64,000 nucleotides of DNA from Diadema setosum (lineage: Eukaryota > Echinodermata > Echinoidea > Diadematoida > Diadematidae), in contig NC_092702.1 in NCBI RefSeq assembly GCF_964275005.1, positions 36,340,316 through 36,404,315 on the forward strand, given 5' to 3'. Of the stretch, positions 60,813 through 64,000 are shown piece by piece. Numbering within the stretch: position 1 is the stretch's first letter; each line of letters opens with the position of its first letter. Made by a program: the position numbers and the translations under genes. The notes beneath the pieces are model-generated. The model ran no database searches. It was not told the origin of the DNA and was given only the letters and a program-made list of their open reading frames with translations.

Positions 60813-62842
60813 GCATACAGGAAATATCAATAGTACACAATACAATTGTATGAAAACTGCAACTTCAAAGACATACAGATGATATCACTCATCTCTAAAG
60901 GAAAGTAATGCATCTACCGTCTGCAGCTCTTAAAGTGAGAGTTTATGAGAAAACCTGGCTGTATATCAAAACAGTCTTAACACCACCTCTTCCCATTCTT
61001 GCATACACACATTCTGAGGGAGAAAACACTCTTTCACCTGACCCTTTGGGTAATGCTACGAACATAGCATGACAAGTGAAACGATGAGAATTTGACAAAA
61101 CATGTAGGAAGTCTTGACTTTCAACAAATCATCAAACATGGAGTCCTGAAGGCATCTCACTTGTTGGTCTTGGTGGAGTGTTTTTGTTTGGGGTCATGTG
61201 GCTCTGGCATCCCTTTGGCACATACAGAAATTACTTGAGTCACATTTTATTCTGAAATATGGATAATTTTTTTCCTCCCCTTGGTAGTCATCATTGTCAT
61301 AATATATATTTCATCACTTTATTGATATACAAATCGAACAAAGGAATATATAAATACAAAACATAAAAGCCCAGGACATAACTGGATGAACAGAATAAGC
61401 AGGGCATATACATAAATATCACACAATGTTACAGAAGATTTACGGACATAAATACACATAACTTTGACAGAATCCTACTCATATTCAAAGTGTGAAAAAA
61501 TATTGTATAAGCAGGCAAAAGGATAAGAAATGAGACCAGAAAGATTAGGAGTAGAGAAAATGGAGACATAGAAAGAAAAAAAGGAGAAAAGTAAAATAGC
61601 ATGAAGAAGAAGACGAAGAAGAAGAAGAAAACTCGGCCAAGTGTAGTACATACATGATACACTTTTCTCTTGACGGCATTTAACATACCTATTGAATTTT
61701 AACAAACATTTGCATTATTTTGTATTCCAGTGAGTCCAATATAATAAAGTGGGGCGATTCCGCATACATAAATTATTCACAATGAGACACGGTCAATCAT
61801 TCCGCGCACATTAACATAACAATAACAATAAATTACATAAATTATTAATATCACATGAGACAACTCAGCCCCGGAGAACCGGAAAAACCCTGGAAAGGCC
61901 CAGACCCGGATGGGGACGCACCATTATTATAAACCTTTAATTTATATTCATATACATTAAAATATATATAGGGTGCTTAAAGGGTGCTTACTTTGGTCTC
62001 TTTGGTTAGAAAACAACACAATGCTTTAACCCTTTCACAAGCCCAGGTACTTAGCTTCATTTGCCAAGCCCTCTCATCAGTATTCTGTAATATGGCAAAA
62101 CTTGACCTGGTTGTTGGCAAGCTAGCAAGCCCACATGGGTGCATCAATGTACCTCAGTCCAACAGGAAGACCATGACGACACAATGGGGATTTAGGGGAT
62201 TAGGTAATCTCTATTCACTGACAATTAGTTTCCTGACAACTTTGAAAATGGGCAAAGAAAACACTCCATGATGCATGCCGCTCATTAACAAAACCAGAGT
62301 ATAGGTTAAAGCAAGAAACCTCAGTCGAATTTTAAGCAGAAGGAATTTTTGAGGTGCCAAGATAGTGGCATGTTTCAGATTGTCTTATATCATTAAAGAC
62401 TGATATCCCTTTCTGTATATGCCCAATATCAATTAATTTTCACTAATTTCAAAAACTTATTTATTGACTTGATACTTTTACATTACTGCTTTTCAAAAAA
62501 CTCCGAGAACGCCTTTCAGGTTGCTGTGGGTTAGAGTCTTTCTAAACTAAATTACAGGCTACATCTACCAATAGAAAAATAAATAATCAATCTTACCCAA
62601 TTGCTTTAGGGGATTTCTTTGATCCACCAAGGATCATGGCATCCCCTGCAGAGATAGAAGCCTTCTGTTTCCCCGAACCGTTGTCCTCAAAGAAATACGG
62701 GAAGACATCGAGAAGAATAGGCCAGTTGCTCTCGACTTGCTTCCTGAAGTCTGGGTTTGCCTTGGCGTAGGCCAAAGTGCCGGCTGTGGCCCCTCCGGCA
62801 ATCAAGAGGCCACCCATAATCACCTTCATGGCCCCACCAGAC
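50620..62842 (-). CDS. IMMT: MICOS complex subunit MIC60 (mitofilin), 12 exons, N-terminus missing
   Basis: Inner-membrane organiser that shapes crista junctions. Exons in transcription order: 62842-62597, 60690-60639, 59893-59650, 59243-59107, 58629-58523, 58008-57870, 56580-56457, 55643-55420, 54818-54590, 53263-53180, 52331-52196 and 51025-50620, with matching splice phases (2128 nt, about 708 residues and stop). Order of parts: a glycine-rich transmembrane segment (VIMGGLLIAGGATAGTLAYA), an A/P/K-rich linker, a long coiled coil, then the mitofilin C-terminal domain (VFTEDSLRQRW ... DTFKLVAYTSYHLENSNLEQ ... AEDWLREARLLLE). GKKLTEEELNSLIAHAHRR and LRRQAAAHSDHLSDVL are near-identical to vertebrate MIC60. 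The first exon here starts in mid-codon, so the presequence exon(s) lie upstream, probably outside the window. Human MIC60 is 758 aa. Confidence 0.93.
51457..51729. mobile_element. TACTGTAAA-family MITE, copy 2, with a nested insertion
   Basis: Starts TACTGTTAAAGTGG and ends near TTTTACAGCA. Matches the copy at 57580 closely once the nested 85-bp TTAA element is set aside. Lies in the last MIC60 intron. Confidence 0.75.
51517..51601. mobile_element. 85-bp TTAA/CCC...GGG MITE (piggyBac-like), nested
   Basis: TTAA at 51513-51516 and 51602-51605; ends CCCGTTAAGG and CAATGGG. CCC/GGG ends on a TTAA duplication are the piggyBac pattern. The sister MITE at 57580 has a single TTAA at the matching place (57633-57636). 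Confidence 0.8.
52196..52331 (-). CDS. IMMT: MIC60 exon
   Basis: GDTEGESWEGRLKPLASEIG through QTIPEEALT; acceptor ATACAG, donor GTGAGT. Aligns with the IPPESLTRG region of the human protein. Confidence 0.88.
53180..53263 (-). CDS. IMMT: MIC60 exon (84 nt)
   Basis: RAGLEMQNRKAQELWLACET then LKRTLVT; acceptor CTACACAG, donor GTAGCC. Confidence 0.87.
53465..53676. mobile_element. TACTGTAAA-family MITE, copy 3
   Basis: Ends TACTGTAAAACAAAG and a diverged GTGTTTTAGAGTA. Interior pieces AATTTCGCGA and TCGCGAAATT match the copy at 48518. In a MIC60 intron. Confidence 0.75.
53798..54275 (-). mobile_element. HINE-like rolling-circle element, ACCTCCGCC family, minus orientation
   Basis: Read on the minus strand it starts TTTTACCTCCGCCAAGG with a hairpin to CCTCCTC/GGAGGAGG, then a (TTTG)n microsatellite (plus 54206-54234). 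The subterminal partner lies at 53824-53835, then a hairpin of CGCTCTC against GAGTGCG (one mismatch), TTT, CTAG and a T-run. Same design as the families at 1432, 10937 and 14069. In a MIC60 intron. Confidence 0.75.
54590..54818 (-). CDS. IMMT: MIC60 exon
   Basis: EEDLLSQAEQELRLQLRRQA through KLRGVEAAID; acceptor TCTTACAG, donor GTGAGT. Confidence 0.92.
55420..55643 (-). CDS. IMMT: MIC60 exon
   Basis: GKKLTEEELNSLIAHAHRRV through AADLAVLYRKK; acceptor CTCAAAG, donor GTACAT. The best-conserved coiled-coil block. Confidence 0.92.
56457..56580 (-). CDS. IMMT: MIC60 exon
   Basis: VVKAQSEALILKKFHELIEK through QSLMPEVQIGQK; acceptor CATAAAG, donor GTGAGA. Not covered by a long open frame. Confidence 0.87.
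57580..57773. mobile_element. TACTGTAAA-family MITE, copy 4
   Basis: Ends TACTGTAAAGTGG and a diverged ATTTATACAGTA, TA at both edges, 194 bp. Sister of the copy at 51457 and lacking its nested insertion. In a MIC60 intron. Confidence 0.8.
57870..58008 (-). CDS. IMMT: MIC60 exon
   Basis: ETLAKLKTVLEEAKQTKSKF through MTYDLDSAIAE; acceptor CAACCAG, donor GTACGA. Confidence 0.87.
58523..58629 (-). CDS. IMMT: MIC60 exon
   Basis: EDNAEVKKKQWDEVVAAAEV through ASKDGATA; acceptor TTTTTTTCAG, donor GTTAGA. Confidence 0.85.
58767..58998. mobile_element. TTAA foldback MITE, right-half copy
   Basis: Starts in the middle of the element (GGTGGGACCCACC) and keeps the right arm through ACTATACCATCCCT and TTAA at 58995-58998. 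The left arm is missing. In a MIC60 intron. Confidence 0.6.
59107..59243 (-). CDS. IMMT: MIC60 exon
   Basis: AYETIVSTCVSDSVEATRIA through KLKIAMGDSQ; acceptor CTGACAG, donor GTGACT. No long open frame marks it; found by phase and coiled-coil content. Confidence 0.82.
59650..59893 (-). CDS. IMMT: MIC60 exon (A/P/K-rich linker into coiled coil)
   Basis: Acceptor TTATCAG, donor GTCAGG. PAKPSPAKSAPAKSG repeats, then an acidic/basic helix from QEMEAQLKKEEEDRR to DEAANIA. Its first codon is ATG by chance of phase 0. Confidence 0.88.
60639..60690 (-). CDS. IMMT: MIC60 exon (52 nt, linker)
   Basis: Strong T-tract and CATGCAG acceptor, GTAAGT donor. Encodes APSPVPQADPTAGIQVE in the frame required by both neighbours. 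Confidence 0.75.
60774..60810. repeat. (CA)n microsatellite
   Basis: About 18 uninterrupted CA units in a MIC60 intron. Confidence 0.95.
62597..62842 (-). CDS. IMMT: MIC60 exon (transmembrane segment)
   Basis: Acceptor GTTCAG, donor GTAAGA. Encodes SGGAMKVIMGGLLIAGGATA then KANPDFRKQVESNWP and a short acidic/basic stretch. The open frame extends upstream into the intron, but its ATG at 62997 is not the start: the acceptor and the TM-proximal match place the exon edge at 62842. Confidence 0.88.
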
Positions 62843-63425
62843 CTGAACATAAAAGATGGATCATACAGTATAAGACACTCATGCATTTTGCGCCAATATT
62901 CTTTTCCCTTCTTTAGTCCGAAAGCGGGGTGTAAGCCACATGGATCAAGGGTTGCAAGCACATCAAGACATACATATGTACTAATAATGTTATCCAATTG
63001 AATATTGTATATAAACCCACTACTGTAGTCAATATTTGGTTACGGGAAAATACCATAATTCTTTTTTCATATTACTTTGTGTGTGCATATATATACCATG
63101 ACAAAGCACAGAAAGCCAACATACAGAAACAGATAAATCAACATTAATACAAACAAATATTGGGGGTCACTTCATGGCTTGAGACACTACTATTCAGACT
63201 AGAGACAAAAGTTTATTTAAAAAAAAAAAAAAAATCACCCTTTCCCAAAGAGCGACAAAAACACGAACATTCTTTGAAAAATTAGATAGAATACAGTACA
63301 TATAAGAAATACAAACATAATAACCAGTTTTAAGTCAGAAGGACTACCGGTACTAACCTAGTGTTAAACAAGGAAAGTAGAAATTACGCGGTGCGTAATA
63401 TATGTCCCCGCCGGAAGTAGCATTC
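62843..63425 (-). other. IMMT: MIC60 intron (5' part of gene)
   Basis: AT-rich, with an A-run at about 63219-63234. I searched for a presequence exon (Met, Arg-rich, donor in phase 2) and saw none I could support. Confidence 0.4.
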
Positions 63426-64000
63426 AGTAGAAAAATGTACAATATAGGTAAAAAGATGAAGGTCAAAGGTCAAAGAGGTCAAAGGTCAAAATTCTATGTA
63501 GAAGTTTTGAAGCCCTCACCTAGTGCCATCACATAAAGCAAACGGAATCGAAATCGGGTTAGAAATGGCGAAGGAGTAGCATTTTGTAGCCAATGTACAA
63601 TATAGGTAAAAAAATCAAGGTCAAAGGTCAAAGAAGTCAAAGGTCAAAATTCTGTGTAGAAGTTTTGAAGCCCTCACCTAGTGCCATCACATAAAGCAAA
63701 CGGAATCGAAATCGGGTTAGAAATGGCGAGGGAGTAGCATTTGGTAGGAAAATGTACAATACAGGTCAAAAATCAAGGTCAAAGGTCAAAGAAGTCAAAG
63801 GTCAAAATTCTGTGTAGAAGTTTTGAAGCCCTCACCTAGTGCCATCACATAAAGCAAACGGAATCAAAATCGGGTTACAAATGGCGAAGGAGTAGCATTT
63901 TGTAGGCAATGTACAATATAGGTCAAAAATCAAGGTCAAAGGTCAAAGAAGTCAAAGGTCAAAATTCTGTGTAGAAGTTTTGAAGCCCTCACCTAGTGCC
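63426..64000 (+). repeat. Tandem array of ~158-bp units with paired AGGTCA motifs
   Basis: AGCCCTCACCTAGTGCC recurs at about 63511, 63669, 63827 and 63983 (spacing 158, 158, 156). Each unit has two AGGTCA/AAGTCA pairs and ATCGGGTTA. About 3.6 units are visible and the array runs off the right edge. Units are nearly identical, so it is young or homogenised. Probably in the first MIC60 intron or just upstream. Confidence 0.9.

Noticed and set aside
61151-61260. Possible extra MIC60 exon on the minus strand, with a GTGAGA donor and a Lys/His-rich open stretch (MPEPHDPKQKHS)
   Set aside because: No AG acceptor puts it in the frame required by the flanking exons; the available acceptors read into a stop. 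The T-rich acceptor CATGCAG at 60691 joins directly to the previous exon in frame.
62843-62997. ATG at 62997 (minus) as the MIC60 start
   Set aside because: The stretch upstream of 62842 does not resemble a mitochondrial presequence, and a clear acceptor GTTCAG lies at the exon edge; the frame is open into the intron by chance.

Overview
The window looks like nuclear DNA of an invertebrate animal. It has AT-rich intergenic DNA, spliced genes with GT-AG introns, and a very high load of short non-autonomous transposons. The protein matches (animal UNG, animal MIC60, a filamin-NHL protein) and the style of the repeats suggest a marine deuterostome, most likely an echinoderm. That placement is an inference from general resemblance. 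No prokaryotic or organellar features were seen.

Four protein-coding genes can be supported. (1) A filamin-Ig plus NHL-propeller protein at 9497-10651 (+), like the C-terminal half of TRIM2/3/71 proteins but without RING or B-box. (2) An unrecognised single-exon gene for a 414-residue protein at 21769-23013 (+). (3) A complete eight-exon uracil-DNA glycosylase gene (UNG) at 34449-42350 (+), with a PCNA-binding motif in exon 1 and all catalytic motifs. (4) Twelve exons of MIC60/mitofilin (IMMT) at 50620-62842 (-), giving about 708 residues to the stop; the exon(s) for the mitochondrial presequence are missing and probably lie beyond the right edge. The genes show no operon-like or functional grouping, although UNG can act in mitochondria and MIC60 is mitochondrial.

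Layout: 1-8.2 kb is repeats, including a 2.3-kb rolling-circle-like element and a decayed LINE. 8.2-12.1 kb holds the filamin-NHL gene between two copies of one rolling-circle-like family. 13-21.1 kb is a mosaic of MITEs, a tRNA-derived SINE and a 1.7-kb palindrome. 21.7-23.0 kb is the unknown gene. 26.9-29.1 kb holds more repeats. 29.8-34.35 kb is one 4.57-kb element with about 645-bp inverted ends and a 9-bp target duplication, ending about 100 bp before the UNG start codon. 34.4-42.4 kb is UNG. 45.3-49.2 kb is repeats. 50.6-62.8 kb is MIC60 with MITEs in its introns. The right edge is a 158-bp tandem array.

The most informative material is structural. Five unrelated repeat families share one design: a subterminal inverted repeat, a 5' hairpin, often a microsatellite or internal tandem units, and a 3' hairpin just before CTAG-T or CTTG-T. 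This is the design of Helentron-associated rolling-circle elements. Several MITE families can be delimited to the base by target-site duplications, and one nested TTAA insertion has its empty site preserved in a sister copy in the same gene. I did not find a new multi-gene system.
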